64,000 nucleotides of DNA from Microbacterium hominis. Lineage in GTDB: Bacteria > Actinomycetota > Actinomycetes > Actinomycetales > Microbacteriaceae. Of the stretch, positions 35,701 to 45,834 are shown piece by piece. Where the stretch lies: the NCBI RefSeq assembly GCF_013282805.1, contig NZ_CP054038.1, positions 1,364,001-1,428,000 of the forward strand, read 5' to 3'. Below the pieces are notes generated by a model, which was not told where the DNA came from, made no database searches, and worked only from the letters and a program-made list of their open reading frames with translations. Each line of letters begins with the position of its first letter. Positions within the stretch are counted from its first letter, which is position 1. The position numbers and the translations under genes were made by a program.

Positions 35701-36665
35701 GTGCCGGCGTCGATGACGTACCGGATGCCGGGCACGGTGAGGCTGGTCTCGGCGACGTTCGTGGCGAGGATGACGCGTCGGCGCACGCCCGCGACCGTGG
35801 AGCGCTCGAAGACGCGGTGCTGCTCGGCGGCGCTCAGGCGCCCGTAGAGGGGCAGGACCTCGGTCGGGGCGGCATCCTTCGCGTACATGCCGCGTACGGC
35901 ATCCATCGCGTCGCGGATCTCGGCTTCGCCGGGGAGGAAGACGAGAACGTCGCCGGCCGGCTCGCGGTCGAGCTCCCGCAGCGCGGCGAGCAGGCTGTCG
36001 ACGTCGTCGCCGCCCTCGGTCGAGGCGCCGCCGCCGGCCGCGTTCGCACGCTCCTCGCGGCGCGGTCGGTAGCGGATCTCGACCGGATAGGTGCGACCCG
36101 ACACCTCGATCACGGGCGCCGGCTGCTCGGGCGCGGCCGCGAAGTGCCGCGCGAAGCTCTCGGGGTCGATCGTCGCGCTGGTGATGATCACCTTGAGGTC
36201 GGGCCGCCGGGGGAGGATGCGACGCAGGTACCCGATCAGGAAGTCGACGTTGAGGGACCGCTCGTGCGCCTCATCGACGATGATCGTGTCGTACCGGCGG
36301 AGGAGCCGATCGCGGTGGATCTCGTTGAGCAGGATGCCGTCGGTCATCAGCGCGATGCGCGTGTCGGCCGACACCTTGTCGGTGAAGCGCACCTTGTAGC
36401 CCACGGCGGTGCCCAACGGCACCTGCAGCTCCTCGGCGACGCGCTCGGCGATGCTGCGGGCTGCGATGCGGCGCGGCTGGGTGTGCGCGATGCGCTCGCG
36501 GCCGAGTTCGAGGCAGATCTTGGGCAGCTGGGTCGTCTTGCCGGATCCGGTCGCTCCGGCGACGATGACGACCTGGTGGTCGCGGATCGCGCGCGCGATC
36601 TCATCGCGCGCCGCGCTGACGGGCAGCTCCGGCGGGTAGACGATGACGGGTTCGGGCGCAGACAT
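32754..36665 (-). CDS. hrpA: ATP-dependent RNA helicase HrpA
   Basis: A 1303-residue DEAH-box RNA helicase. Walker A is GATGSGKTTQLPK (about residue 37), then TQPRRIAARSIAERVAEEL, DEAH box IIVDEAHERSLNVDFL, ITSATIDPESFARHF, and QRSGRAGRTAPGIAIRLY. HA2 and OB domains follow, then the long C-terminal DUF3418-type region that marks HrpA. Known roles of the family are in mRNA processing and rescue of stalled ribosomes. The ATG at 36665 has GGAGGG and TACGAT just upstream. The gene stands alone, and its 5' side borders the structured intergenic region at 36.8-37.1 kb. Confidence 0.94.
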   Translation of the reverse strand: MSAPEPVIVYPPELPVSAARDEIARAIRDHQVVIVAGATGSGKTTQLPKICLELGRERIAHTQPRRIAARSIAERVAEELQVPLGTAVGYKVRFTDKVSADTRIALMTDGILLNEIHRDRLLRRYDTIIVDEAHERSLNVDFLIGYLRRILPRRPDLKVIITSATIDPESFARHFAAAPEQPAPVIEVSGRTYPVEIRYRPRREERANAAGGGASTEGGDDVDSLLAALRELDREPAGDVLVFLPGEAEIRDAMDAVRGMYAKDAAPTEVLPLYGRLSAAEQHRVFERSTVAGVRRRVILATNVAETSLTVPGIRYVIDAGTARISRWSARSKIQRLPIEAISQASAQQRSGRAGRTAPGIAIRLYAEDDFATRDEFTEPEILRTSLASVILQMLALGFGDISAFPFLTPPDSRGVKAAFDLLIELGAVHETKLTALGREISRLPIDPRFARMLIEAKRTGVLSDVLPIVAGLSIQDVRERPEQLREQADRFHARFTDPASDFLSLLNLWNHLQDKQAELGSSAFRRLCRSEHLNYVRVREWADVHRQLSALMGARRTDRAAGAAADPDEVHKAILSGLLSHIGLLDERSTSTGDAKRPGAARGGRPPAPDYLGARGARFAVFPGSGLKKKRPTAVMAAEIVETSRLFARTVAAIDPEWAEPLAGDLAKRRLSEPHWSKTAGAASAYEKVTLFGVEIVPKRRVQLARFDRPLARELFLRHALVEGEWDPSHLDKRLSAFERRNLELRRRLEKIEERERRRDILVGDEAVYAFYEARIPRDVYDVRSFETWWKETSARTPRLLDMTESDLVDEASRGDERDFPARWRQGDQVLSLAYRFEPGAPDDGVTAVVPLALLAQLQTDGFDWQVPGMRGELVAGLIRSLPKAIRRTVVPAADWAARFAEDLRDEGPESRNGMPRTTLREALAARIQRVANQPVTAADFDMARVPAHLQMSFRAVDQRGRAAGSDRDLAALQARLAGRARDSVARSLERPAAARVAGATAPADPATAPAAGLAERSGLTDWSFGDLPDVIDTKVAGGVVRGYPALVDEGSSVALRIEATPEAAAAATRSGVRRLLLLAVPSPAPYVLDHLTAPEKLALAASPYPSAKALIEDARSAVADAVLERTAADGLVRTRAAFDTVRDAFSATVVDELFQTVSLTARILTTAREVERAMRDQNSLTLLGALNDVRGQLGGLVHPGFIARTGTARLPHVLRYLQAALARVTALSDNAGRDRQRMSEFERMAAVYSDAGGTIPPAPDAGPALVRTRWLLEEYRVSLFAQQLGTAEPVSPQRIQKALRE

Positions 36666-36771
36666 AGCCCTCCATCGTAAGCCTCGCGGGGCCGTGGGAC
36701 CCGCACTCCCGGGCCTCTCTCCGGTGCCTGAGGGTCCGCGTTCGCGCGCACCCAGGATTCGGATGCTCTCG

Positions 36772-37131
36772 TATCGCTGTTGAACTTCCTGTTCACGCGG
36801 TTTCGGTGCGGCGGGTGTTGGCTCTTATCGCTGCTTGACTTCCCGTTCACGAGGTTGCCTGGCGGCGCACGGTGCCGCGGGCGCTGTTGAACTTCCCGCT
36901 CACACGCGCGCCGCGGAGTCACGTGAGGTGTGTGAGCGGGAGGTTCAACGGCGCGTCGGCGCGGGGTGCGCAGCGGAACGTTCCGCGCCGGCGATCGATG
37001 TGAACGGCACGTTCACCGGCGGGTCCACGGCTCGAACCCGGGGGTGAGCGCCATGTGCGCTGGAAGTTAAGTGGCGCACGCGCAACCCGAGGCTCTCCGT
37101 GGTGCGAGGCCGTGTGAGCGGGAAGTTCAAT
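36772..37131. repeat. Array of diverged 20-bp motifs in both orientations
   Basis: The gap between hrpA (36665) and the ArsR gene (37268) holds at least five copies of GTTGAACTTCCCGCTCACAC-like sequence. Copies 36779-36798 and 36833-36852 lie in 31-nt direct repeats (36772, 36826; both start TATCGCTG). Copy 36886-36905 and inverted copy 36930-36949 match 19 of 20 and can form a hairpin with a 24-nt loop. Inverted copy 37112-37131 matches 19 of 20. Palindromes GTGAACG-GCA-CGTTCAC (37000-37016) and GCGGAACGTTCCGC (36973-36986) and a partial copy at 37055-37071 lie between. Spacing is often 53-54 bp. No protein-coding frame is convincing here. Confidence 0.75.
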
Positions 37132-37254
37132 GGTGATTTCGGGATGCCTCGAGAAGCCATCCTGACCGCGGCGATTCCCCTCCTGTCCAGACGGCGATCG
37201 ACGAGGATCCCTCCCCAGCGGCATCCATCGATCAGCGGGCCAGGGGCGCGGCCA

Positions 37255-37267
37255 TACGGTGGCGGGC
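37255..37267 (+). promoter_or_regulatory. Leaderless promoter, ArsR gene
   Basis: TACGGT (37255-37260), seven bases, then the ATG at 37268. Confidence 0.55.
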
Positions 37268-38625
<1,358 letters not shown>

Positions 38626-38626
38626 C

Positions 38627-40492
38627 ACGACGGAGCACAACGCCGGGCTCGTCGCATCGGCGAGCCCGTACCTGCGGGCCCACGCCGCCAACCCGGTGGC
38701 GTGGCACCCGTGGGGTGCGGCTGCGTTCGCCGAAGCGGCACGCCGCGACGTTCCGGTGATGGTCTCGATCGGCTATTCGACCTGCCACTGGTGTCACGTG
38801 ATGGCCCGCGAATCGTTCTCGGACCCGTCGATCGCCGCGATCCTCGACGACGGGTTCGTCGCCGTCAAGGTCGATCGCGAGGAGCATCCCGAGGTCGACG
38901 CCGCCTACATGGCGGCCGCCGCCGCCTTCAGCCCCAGCCTCGGCTGGCCGCTCACCGTCTTCACCACCCCCGACGGGCGCCCCTTCTACGCGGGAACGTA
39001 CTTCCCGCCCGAACCGCGCAGCGGCCTCCCCGCCTTCGCGCAGGTGCTCGCCGCGGTCGCCGACGCGTGGACGCAGCGGCGTGCGCAGGTCGACGGCACC
39101 GGGGCCGCGATCGTCTCCGCCCTCGCGGAGGTGCGCAGCGAGGCCGCCCGCGCGGACGGCGAGGGCGCCCTCCCCGGAGAGGCGGATATCGCCGCGGCAT
39201 CCACTGCCCTCGCCCGGCTCGAAGACACCGAGTACGGCGGGTTCGGCGCGGGCGACCCGGCCGCGCCGAAGTTCCCCGTCGCGACCGCGCTGCGGTTCCT
39301 GCAGGATCCCCTCGTGCGGCGCGCGGCGCCCGAGACCGCCGCCGTCGCCGAGCGCGCCCTCGCCGCCATGGCGCGCTCGCCGCTGCGCGACCCGGTCGAC
39401 GGCGGGTTCTTCCGCTACGCCACGCGCCGCGACTGGACGGTGCCCCACTACGAACGGATGCTCACCGACAACGCTCAACTGCTCGAGGTTGCACTCGATG
39501 CGGGCTCCGACGAGGTCGCGCGCGGCGTCGCGGGGTTCCTGATCGACGTGCTGCAGCAGCCCTCGGGCGGGTTCGGCGCCGCGCAGGACTCCGAATCGTG
39601 GATCGACGGCACCCGCAGCGAGGGAGGCTACTACGTGCGCGACGCGGCGGCGCGCGCCGCCCTCGCGGCTCCCGCCGTCGATGGCAAGATCGTCACCGGC
39701 TGGAACGGTCTCGCGATCGGCGCGCTGGCCCGCGCGGGCGCGCGGTGCGGCGAGCCCGGGTGGGTCTCGGCCGCGCGATGGGCCGCCGACGCGGTGATCG
39801 CGCAGCATCGCACCGACGACGGGGGAGTGCGCCGCGCCTCACTGGACGAGATCGCCTCACGCGCCCCCGGCACGCTCGCCGATCATGGACAGCTCGCCAC
39901 CGGCCTGCTCGCGCTCGCCGCCGCGACCGGCGAGGCCGACTACGCCCTGGTGGCTCGGGAACTCGTCGATGCGTGCATCACGGACGACGGCACGCTCAGC
40001 GCGCCCGGCGGCAACGACGAGGTGCTCGCTGCGCAGGGGCTGCTCGCCCCTGATGCTGCCAGCGACGCCGACGAGCCGTCGGGCGAGGCATCCCTCGCGG
40101 AGGCGGCGCGAGGACTGTGGATGCTGGGCGCGGGCGATCGGTATCGGGTCGTCTCCACGCGCATCGTCGGCCGACGTGCGGCGGCGGCCCTTCGCGCGCC
40201 GATGTCGCACGGCACGCTTCTGCGGGTCGCCGCAGGATGGGTGCGCACGCCCCGCCAGCTCGTGGTGGTCCGGACGGACGACGCCGCCCCCTCATCGCTG
40301 GAGCAAAGCGCGCGGCTGGCGGCGACCGACGTCACCGTCGTGGTCACCGATGCTCAGGCGGCGGCCTGGACGGCGCAGGGTTTCGAGCTGTGCGCGGCGA
40401 AGTCGACGCAGGAGGGCCTCACGACGGCGTACGACTGTCGGGACTTCGTCTGCCGGCTCCCGGTGACGGATCCGGCAGCGCTAGGGACGTGA
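38627..40492 (+). CDS. DUF255/thioredoxin-domain protein (YyaL/SSP411 family), apparent ACG start
   Basis: A 621-residue protein. The N-terminal thioredoxin-like domain has [20 protein letters not shown], the family motif [18 protein letters not shown] (about 50-67) and [16 protein letters not shown]. The rest is an (alpha/alpha)6 barrel as in the YyaL/SSP411 group, of unclear function. The conserved N-terminus begins upstream of any ATG/GTG/TTG: the frame opens after TGA at 38618, and the only start-like codons are ACG at 38627/38630, with GAGGTGA 6-9 nt before. GTG at 38696 would remove conserved residues. Either ACG initiates weakly or ATG mutated to ACG. Confidence 0.82.
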   Translation, partial: TTEHNAGLVASASPYLRAHAANPVAWHPWGAAAFAEAARRDVPVMVSIGYSTCHWCHVMARESFSDPSIAAILDDGFVAVKVDREEHPEVDAAYMAAAAAFSPSLGWPLTVFTTPDGRPFYAGTYFPPEPRSGLPAFAQVLAAVADAWTQRRAQVDGTGAAIVSALAEVRSEAARADGEGALPGEADIAAASTALARLEDTEYGGFGAGDPAAPKFPVATALRFLQDPLVRRAAPETAAVAERALAAMARSPLRDPVDGGFFRYATRRDWTVPHYERMLTDNAQLLEVALDAGSDEVARGVAGFLIDVLQQPSGGFGAAQDSESWIDGTRSEGGYYVRDAAARAALAAPAVDGKIVTGWNGLAIGALARAGARCGEPGWVSAARWAADAVIAQHRTDDGGVRRASLDEIASRAPGTLADHGQLATGLLALAAATGEADYALVARELVDACITDDGTLSAPGGNDEVLAAQGLLAPDAASDADEPSGEASLAEAARGLWMLGAGDRYRVVSTRIVGRRAAAALRAPMSHGTLLRVAAGWVRTPRQLVVVRTDDAAPSSLEQSARLAATDVTVVVTDAQAAAWTAQGFELCAAKSTQEGLTTAYDCRDFVCRLPVTDPAALGT

Positions 40493-40501
40493 GACGGTGA
40501 C

Positions 40502-41743
40502 TCAGCCGGCGAGATCCTCGGCGACGTCGTCGGCGATCACGGCCTCCGGCTGCACGCCGAAGACCATCTCCAGCGCCGCCTCGTACTCGGCCAGGCGTCC
40601 GGCGGCCGCATACTCGCGCGCCCGCACCGACGGGGTGTGCGAGATCACGCCCGCCAGGTGGCGCAGGGCGGCGGCGGTCGCGTCGGCGCCGGCGGCGTCG
40701 GGGCGCACGCGGGACAGCTCCGAATCCAGCGCCTCCTGGATGTGACGCCGCACAGCCACGATCGCGGGGGCGGCGTCGCGCTCGGCGGTGAAGGTCGCCG
40801 CGTGCGAGCCGACCAGTTCGTGGGCACCGGCGCCGAGCTCGGGGAGCGCGGCGTGGCGGCCGAGCAGCTCCAGGTCGAGCAGATCGACACCGGCGACCTC
40901 GGCGACGTCGGCCTCGACGTTGCGGGGCAGGCCCAGATCGATGATGAGGCGCTGACGGTTCGCCGGCACGTCGGCGGCCGACACCGTGTAGCGGGCCGTG
41001 CAGGTGAGGACGATCTCGGCATCGCCGATCGCCGTGCGGAGGTCGGTGGCGGCACGGATGCCGTAACGCGCGGCGAAGCGCTCGGCGCGGCCCGAGGCCG
41101 AGTACACCGTGATGTCGGCGGCCCCGCGGGCGCGCAGGGCGGTGATCGTGGTCGCGGCGTACTGACCGGTGCCGACCAGGAGCACCGGCACGTCTGCCCA
41201 GTCGGTGACGCGCGAGTCGGCGAGGTCGAGGGCGAGGCGCGCGAGCGAGCGTCCGGCGGCGCCGAGGTCGGCGCGGGCGCGGACGGCACGGGTGGAGTGC
41301 GCCGCGCGCTGGAACACCTGCTCGAGGTGGGTGCTCGTGGTCTGACGCAGCCGGGCGGCGCTGAGCGCGCGCTGCACCTGCCCGGTGATCTCCTCTTCGC
41401 CCACGACCATCGACTCCAGGCCCGAGCTCACCGAGAACAGGTGACGCACGACCGCGTCGCCGGAGAGGGTCGTCGCGGAGGCGCGCAACGACGCGACATC
41501 GTCGCCGGCGACCGACTCGAGCGCCTCGAGCACGGCCTCCTGTGCGAGCGCGGCGCCGCCGGTGAGCGGCTCGTCGATGTCGAGGTACGCCTCGAAGCGG
41601 TTGCAGGTGGCGAGAACGATCGCGCCCCGCACGAACTCGTGCCCGGTGACCAGGTCCTGTGCCGTCGACTCGGAGATCCGCGAGATGCGGTCGAGCACGT
41701 CGAACTCCGTATTGCGGTGGTTCGCCGTCAGACAGAAGAGCAC
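40502..41743 (-). CDS. hemA: Glutamyl-tRNA reductase HemA
   Basis: A 413-residue enzyme that reduces glutamyl-tRNA(Glu) to glutamate-1-semialdehyde with NADPH, the first step of the C5 heme route. Seen: NHRNTEFDVLDRIS, the catalytic Cys in VLATCNRFEAYLD, SGLESMVVGEEEITGQVQ and LLVGTGQYAATTITALRARG, plus the C-terminal dimer helix. The start is GTG at 41743, with a perfect TACAAT 6 nt upstream, so it is leaderless. It is divergent from hemE, with only 61 bp between start codons. Confidence 0.95.
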   Translation of the reverse strand: MLFCLTANHRNTEFDVLDRISRISESTAQDLVTGHEFVRGAIVLATCNRFEAYLDIDEPLTGGAALAQEAVLEALESVAGDDVASLRASATTLSGDAVVRHLFSVSSGLESMVVGEEEITGQVQRALSAARLRQTTSTHLEQVFQRAAHSTRAVRARADLGAAGRSLARLALDLADSRVTDWADVPVLLVGTGQYAATTITALRARGAADITVYSASGRAERFAARYGIRAATDLRTAIGDAEIVLTCTARYTVSAADVPANRQRLIIDLGLPRNVEADVAEVAGVDLLDLELLGRHAALPELGAGAHELVGSHAATFTAERDAAPAIVAVRRHIQEALDSELSRVRPDAAGADATAAALRHLAGVISHTPSVRAREYAAAGRLAEYEAALEMVFGVQPEAVIADDVAEDLAG

Positions 41744-41804
41744 CCCGGGATTGTACCGGCCGCTTCTGAGAAGCGCACGGGGACCGGCCGCGTACGCTTG
41801 ACGG
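41744..41804. promoter_or_regulatory. Divergent leaderless hemA/hemE promoters with shared palindrome
   Basis: hemA side: TACAAT then six bases to GTG at 41743. hemE side: TACGCT (41793-41798), six bases, GTG at 41805. Between the two -10 boxes lies CGCTTCT-G-AGAAGCG, a perfect 7-bp inverted repeat at about 41761-41775. One bound protein could thus control both directions. No clear -35 boxes are seen. A heme- or iron-responsive regulator is a guess. Confidence 0.65.
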
Positions 41805-42875
41805 GTGTCCACAGACGTGATCGCCCTGCCCGAAGGCCACCCGCTCGCCGACGGACGCACCGCGTCGTCGCCTCTGGTGCGCGCGGCGCGCGGCGACCGC
41901 CCCGAGACGCTCCCCGTGTGGTTCATGCGCCAGGCGGGCCGGTCGCTGCCCGAGTACCGCGCGTCGCGCGCCGGCGTGGAGATGCTCGACGCCTGCCTCG
42001 ACCCCGCGCTCGCGGCCGAGATCACCCTGCAGCCGGTGCGGCGTCACGGGGTGGATGCCGCGGTCTTCTTCAGCGACATCGTCATCCCGGTGCTGCTGGC
42101 GGGGGTGGGGGTGCGCATCGTCCCCGGCCGCGGCCCCGTGCTCGACGAGCCGGTGCGCACGCCCGCTGACGTGATGGCGCTGCGACCCATCGACCCGGAG
42201 GCGCTCGCACCGATCTCGGAGGCGGTCGCGATCGTCGCCCGCGAACTCGGCGACAAGCCGGTCATCGGCTTCGGCGGCGCCCCGTACACACTGGCGAGCT
42301 ATCTGGTCGAGGGCGGTCCGTCGAAGGACCAGCTGCGCACGCGTGCCCTCATGCGCACCGACCCGCACACGTGGTCGCAGCTGCTGAACTGGTGCGCCGA
42401 TGTGACCGGCGCCTTCCTGCAGGCCCAGGTGCGGGCCGGCGCGAGCGTGGTGCAGCTGTTCGACTCGTGGGCCGGATCCCTCTCGCGCGACGACTACATC
42501 CGCCGCGTCGCACCGCACTCGCAGCGCGCGTTCTCGTGGCTGCGCGGACTCGAGGTGCCCCGCATCCACTTCGGTCTCGGCATGGGGGAGATGCTCGACG
42601 CGCTGCCGAAGATCGGCGCTGACGTGATCGGCATCGACTGGCGCCTGCCGCTCGATGAGGCCAACCGTCGCCTGGGCGGCACGATGCCGCTGCAGGGGAA
42701 CATCGACGCGGCGTTCCTCACCGCGCCCTGGCCGCTCGTCGAGCGGCACGTCCGCGACGTCGTCGAACGCGGCTCGGAGGCGCCCGCCCACATCGTGAAC
42801 CTCGGCCACGGCGTGCCGCCGGAGACCGACCCCGATGTGCTCAGCCGCATCGTGGACCTCGTGCATGACCTCTGA
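41805..42875 (+). CDS. hemE: Uroporphyrinogen decarboxylase HemE
   Basis: A 356-residue enzyme that removes four acetate carboxyls from uroporphyrinogen III to give coproporphyrinogen III. The family signature WFMRQAGRSLPEYRASR is at about residue 40, with ITLQPVRRHGVDAAVFFSDI, GFGGAPYTLASYLVEGG and NLGHGVPPETDPD. Start GTG at 41805 is leaderless. Its last 11 bp overlap the hemY start. First gene of the rightward heme operon. Confidence 0.96.
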   Translation: MSTDVIALPEGHPLADGRTASSPLVRAARGDRPETLPVWFMRQAGRSLPEYRASRAGVEMLDACLDPALAAEITLQPVRRHGVDAAVFFSDIVIPVLLAGVGVRIVPGRGPVLDEPVRTPADVMALRPIDPEALAPISEAVAIVARELGDKPVIGFGGAPYTLASYLVEGGPSKDQLRTRALMRTDPHTWSQLLNWCADVTGAFLQAQVRAGASVVQLFDSWAGSLSRDDYIRRVAPHSQRAFSWLRGLEVPRIHFGLGMGEMLDALPKIGADVIGIDWRLPLDEANRRLGGTMPLQGNIDAAFLTAPWPLVERHVRDVVERGSEAPAHIVNLGHGVPPETDPDVLSRIVDLVHDL

Positions 42876-44223
42876 GTTCCTCATCGTCGGCGCGGGCGTG
42901 GGCGGTCTCGTCCTCGCCCGGCGCCTGGCCCTCGCCGGCCGCACGGTCACGCTGCTCGAGGCGGCCGACCGGGTCGGCGGCCAGGTGGCGCCGCTGCCGA
43001 TCGCGGGCATCGAACTGGATGCCGCGGCGGAGTCGTTCGCCACGCGCGGCCAAGCGCTCGCCGACCTGCTCGACGAACTCGGTCTCGCCGCAGACGTGGT
43101 GACGCCGGCGCCCACGCCGGCGTGGCTGCACCGCGCCGACGGAACGGCCGTGCCGCTGCCGGCGACGGGCGTGCTCGGCATCCCCGGCGATCCGCTCGCC
43201 GCCGATGTCGTGCGCGCGATCGGCCGCCCGGCGGCGTGGCGGGCGCGGCTGGACGCCGTGCTTCCCGCCGGGGTGGGGCAGGATGCCGCCTCCCTCGGGG
43301 CCCTCGTGCGCGCCCGCATGGGCCGGCGCGTGCTGGAGGGGCTGGTGGCCCCGGTGGTGCGCGGCGTGCACTCGCGCGAGCCCGACGCCATGCCCGTCGA
43401 GGTCGCGTCGCCGCAGCTTCGCGCGCAGCTGGCCGCGCACGGGTCGCTGGCCGCCGCGGTGCGCGCGCTGCGCGCCGCAGCCCCCGCCGGCTCGCAGGTG
43501 GCCGGCCTGCGCGGCGGCATGCACCGCATCCCGGCGGCGCTGGCGGCGGACTGCCGCCGCCTCGGGGTCGACCTGCGGGTGGGGACGCCGGCCGCAGAAC
43601 TCGCTCCCGACGGCGTGAGCGTTCCAGGCACGCGGTTGGCCGGCACCGTGGTGCGGGCGTGCGGTGACCCCGACGGCGCCGGCGACGCCGCACCGCAGGG
43701 CCGCACCATCACCCTCGCCACCCTCGTCGTCGACGCCTCCGCCGCGCTCGACGCGGCGCCCCGGGGGACCGGACTGCTCGTCGCCGCCGACGCCCCCGAC
43801 GTGCGAGCCCGCGCTCTCACGCACCTCACCGCGAAGTGGTCGTGGGTGGCGGAGGCCCTGCCGGGCCATCACGTGATCCGGCTCTCGTACGACGGCGACG
43901 CAACCGACGCGGGCCCCGCCGACGCCCTCATCGCCCAGGCCGCACACGATGCCGGGGTGCTCCTGGGCACGCCGGTGCGCGTCGCGGAGAGCGCCGTGCG
44001 CGTCTGGCGCCGCGGTGCCCGCGCGGCCGAGGGCGAGATGCCCGCGGTGGGCGAGACGGCCGCCGGCACGGGCCTTGCCGCCGTGGTCGCGCAGGCCGAG
44101 CGCGTGGCCGCAGATCTTCTGTCGTCGACTGCCGATCATCGCGGCGACCACGACGCCGAGCACGAAAGTGATCGCCCCGCAGCCGCGGAGCAGGGAGGAT
44201 GGAACGGTGACCGAGCAGACTGA
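42865..44223 (+). CDS. hemY: Coproporphyrinogen/protoporphyrinogen oxidase HemY (CgoX)
   Basis: A 452-residue FAD enzyme. The dinucleotide-binding start is FLIVGAGVGGLVLARRLALAG followed by an acidic EAADRVGGQV. In actinobacteria the enzyme oxidises coproporphyrinogen III to coproporphyrin III (CgoX), matching the HemQ encoded next. The C-terminal core ends near VVAQAERVAADLL. A 30-residue hydrophilic, Asp/His-rich tail then runs over the ribosome site and start of hemQ, ending 17 bp inside it. The ATG at 42865 overlaps hemE by 11 bp. Confidence 0.9.
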   Translation: MTSEFLIVGAGVGGLVLARRLALAGRTVTLLEAADRVGGQVAPLPIAGIELDAAAESFATRGQALADLLDELGLAADVVTPAPTPAWLHRADGTAVPLPATGVLGIPGDPLAADVVRAIGRPAAWRARLDAVLPAGVGQDAASLGALVRARMGRRVLEGLVAPVVRGVHSREPDAMPVEVASPQLRAQLAAHGSLAAAVRALRAAAPAGSQVAGLRGGMHRIPAALAADCRRLGVDLRVGTPAAELAPDGVSVPGTRLAGTVVRACGDPDGAGDAAPQGRTITLATLVVDASAALDAAPRGTGLLVAADAPDVRARALTHLTAKWSWVAEALPGHHVIRLSYDGDATDAGPADALIAQAAHDAGVLLGTPVRVAESAVRVWRRGARAAEGEMPAVGETAAGTGLAAVVAQAERVAADLLSSTADHRGDHDAEHESDRPAAAEQGGWNGDRAD

Positions 44224-44908
44224 GCAGACCGCGCCCGCATCGAGCGGGACCGCGCCCGCGGAGGCGACCGACTACTACACGCTCTGGGCGGTGCTGCGCC
44301 GGCATCCCCACACTCCCGCGGCGGCCGAGGACGGGCCGGCCCTGGCCGACGCGATCGCGGGCCTTGAGAGCCTGCGCGGCATCTACGACGTGTCGGGGCT
44401 GCGCGCCGACGCCGACATCATGCTCTGGCTCACCGGCCCTTCGGCGCAGCAGCTGCAGGCCGAACTGCGGATGCTCCGCCGCACACGGGAGCTGGCCGGG
44501 CTCCTCCCGACCTGGAACGCGCTGGGCGTGCACCGCGACGCGGAGTTCAGCCGCGACCACATGCCGGCGTTCGCCCGTGGCCTCGCTCCCAAGGACTGGG
44601 TCACGGTCTACCCGTTCGTCCGCAGCTACGAGTGGTACCTGCTGCCGGCCGCCGAGCGCGGGGAGATGCTGCGCGATCACGGTCTCAAGGGCCGTGAGTA
44701 CCCGCAGGTGCTCAGCAACACGGTCGCCAGCTTCGCCCTCGGCGACTACGAGTGGCTGCTGGGGCTCGAGGCCGACGACCCCGTGGACCTCGTCGACCTC
44801 ATGCGGCACCTGCGCGCCACCGAGGCCCGCCGTCACGTCCGCGAGGAGATCCCGTTCTTCACGGGCCGGCGCATCTCGGCCGACGAGGTGGCCGAGGTGA
44901 TCGCGTGA
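44207..44908 (+). CDS. hemQ: Coproheme decarboxylase HemQ (ChdC)
   Basis: A 233-residue chlorite-dismutase-family protein that converts coproheme to heme b with peroxide, the last step of the coproporphyrin-dependent route. Conserved pieces: [18 protein letters not shown] (with the reactive Tyr), the heme-ligand His in [19 protein letters not shown], and [11 protein letters not shown] at the end. About 20 extra residues precede the domain. GTG at 44207 has GGGAGGA upstream. The stop overlaps the hemC start (GTGA). Confidence 0.95.
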   Translation: MTEQTEQTAPASSGTAPAEATDYYTLWAVLRRHPHTPAAAEDGPALADAIAGLESLRGIYDVSGLRADADIMLWLTGPSAQQLQAELRMLRRTRELAGLLPTWNALGVHRDAEFSRDHMPAFARGLAPKDWVTVYPFVRSYEWYLLPAAERGEMLRDHGLKGREYPQVLSNTVASFALGDYEWLLGLEADDPVDLVDLMRHLRATEARRHVREEIPFFTGRRISADEVAEVIA

Positions 44909-45834
44909 GCGCAGCGCCCCTGCGCATCGGCACGCGCGGCAGCGCGCTGGCCACGGCACAGGCCGGCACCGTCGCCGAGGCCCTCGGCGGCGAACTCGTG
45001 ATCATCCAGTCCGAGGGCGACCGCTCCACCGCCTCGCTCGCCTCGCTCGGCGGCGCCGGCGTGTTCGCCGCCGCCCTGCGCGAAGCGCTGCTCGCGGGGG
45101 AGGTCGACGCCGTCGTGCACTCGTACAAGGACCTCCCGACCGCGCCGATGCTCGGCCTCTCGATCGCCGCGGTGCCGCGCCGCGAAGACCCCCGCGACGC
45201 GCTGTGCGCGCGCGACGGGCTCACGCTCGACACCCTCCCCGAGGGCGCCACGGTCGGCACCGGGTCGCCGCGCCGTCGCGCCCAGCTCGCCCGCCGACGG
45301 CCCGATCTCGTGCTGGTCGACATCCGCGGCAACGTCGACACGCGCCTCGGTCGCCTGCGCACCGACGATCCCGAGCGCGCGCTCGACGCGGTCGTGCTCG
45401 CCGCCGCCGGACTCGCGCGGCTGGGCCTGCTCGACGCGGTGACCGAGTTCCTCGACATCGACGCGTGGCCGACCGCGCCCGCCCAGGGGGCCCTGGCGGT
45501 GGAGACGCGCACCGGCGACGAGGCGCTCGCCCGCCGCATCGACCACCCGGCGACCAGGCGCGCCGCGGAGGCCGAGCGCGGCGTGCTCGCCCGGCTCGAG
45601 GCCGGCTGCGCCGCGCCCATCGGCGCGCGATCCTTCGAGGAGGACGGCATCCTCTTCCTGACCGCCAGCGTGTACAGCCCCGACGGCTCCGGGCACCTGA
45701 CCAGTTCCCACGCCGCGGCGATCGATGTGGATGCCGCCGCCGATGTCGCCGAGCGTGTGGCCGCCGAGCTGATCGCGGTCGGCGCCGCCGACCTCGCGCC
45801 GCTCGGCGCCGCCGCGGCCGAGGAGGACCGATGA
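44905..45834 (+). CDS. hemC: Hydroxymethylbilane synthase HemC
   Basis: A 309-residue porphobilinogen deaminase that joins four porphobilinogens into hydroxymethylbilane. Seen: [53 protein letters not shown], and the dipyrromethane cofactor Cys in [11 protein letters not shown]. The start GTG overlaps the hemQ stop (GTGA) and the stop overlaps the hemB start (ATGA). A hemD gene is usually next in such clusters but is missing here. Confidence 0.95.
   Translation: MSAAPLRIGTRGSALATAQAGTVAEALGGELVIIQSEGDRSTASLASLGGAGVFAAALREALLAGEVDAVVHSYKDLPTAPMLGLSIAAVPRREDPRDALCARDGLTLDTLPEGATVGTGSPRRRAQLARRRPDLVLVDIRGNVDTRLGRLRTDDPERALDAVVLAAAGLARLGLLDAVTEFLDIDAWPTAPAQGALAVETRTGDEALARRIDHPATRRAAEAERGVLARLEAGCAAPIGARSFEEDGILFLTASVYSPDGSGHLTSSHAAAIDVDAAADVAERVAAELIAVGAADLAPLGAAAAEEDR

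Noticed and set aside
34473..36680. Long + strand ORF (735 aa) antisense to hrpA
   Set aside because: Shadow frame; the HrpA helicase motifs are on the other strand.
36772..37131. CRISPR array
   Set aside because: Copies are diverged, occur in both orientations and have uneven gaps; no cas genes nearby.
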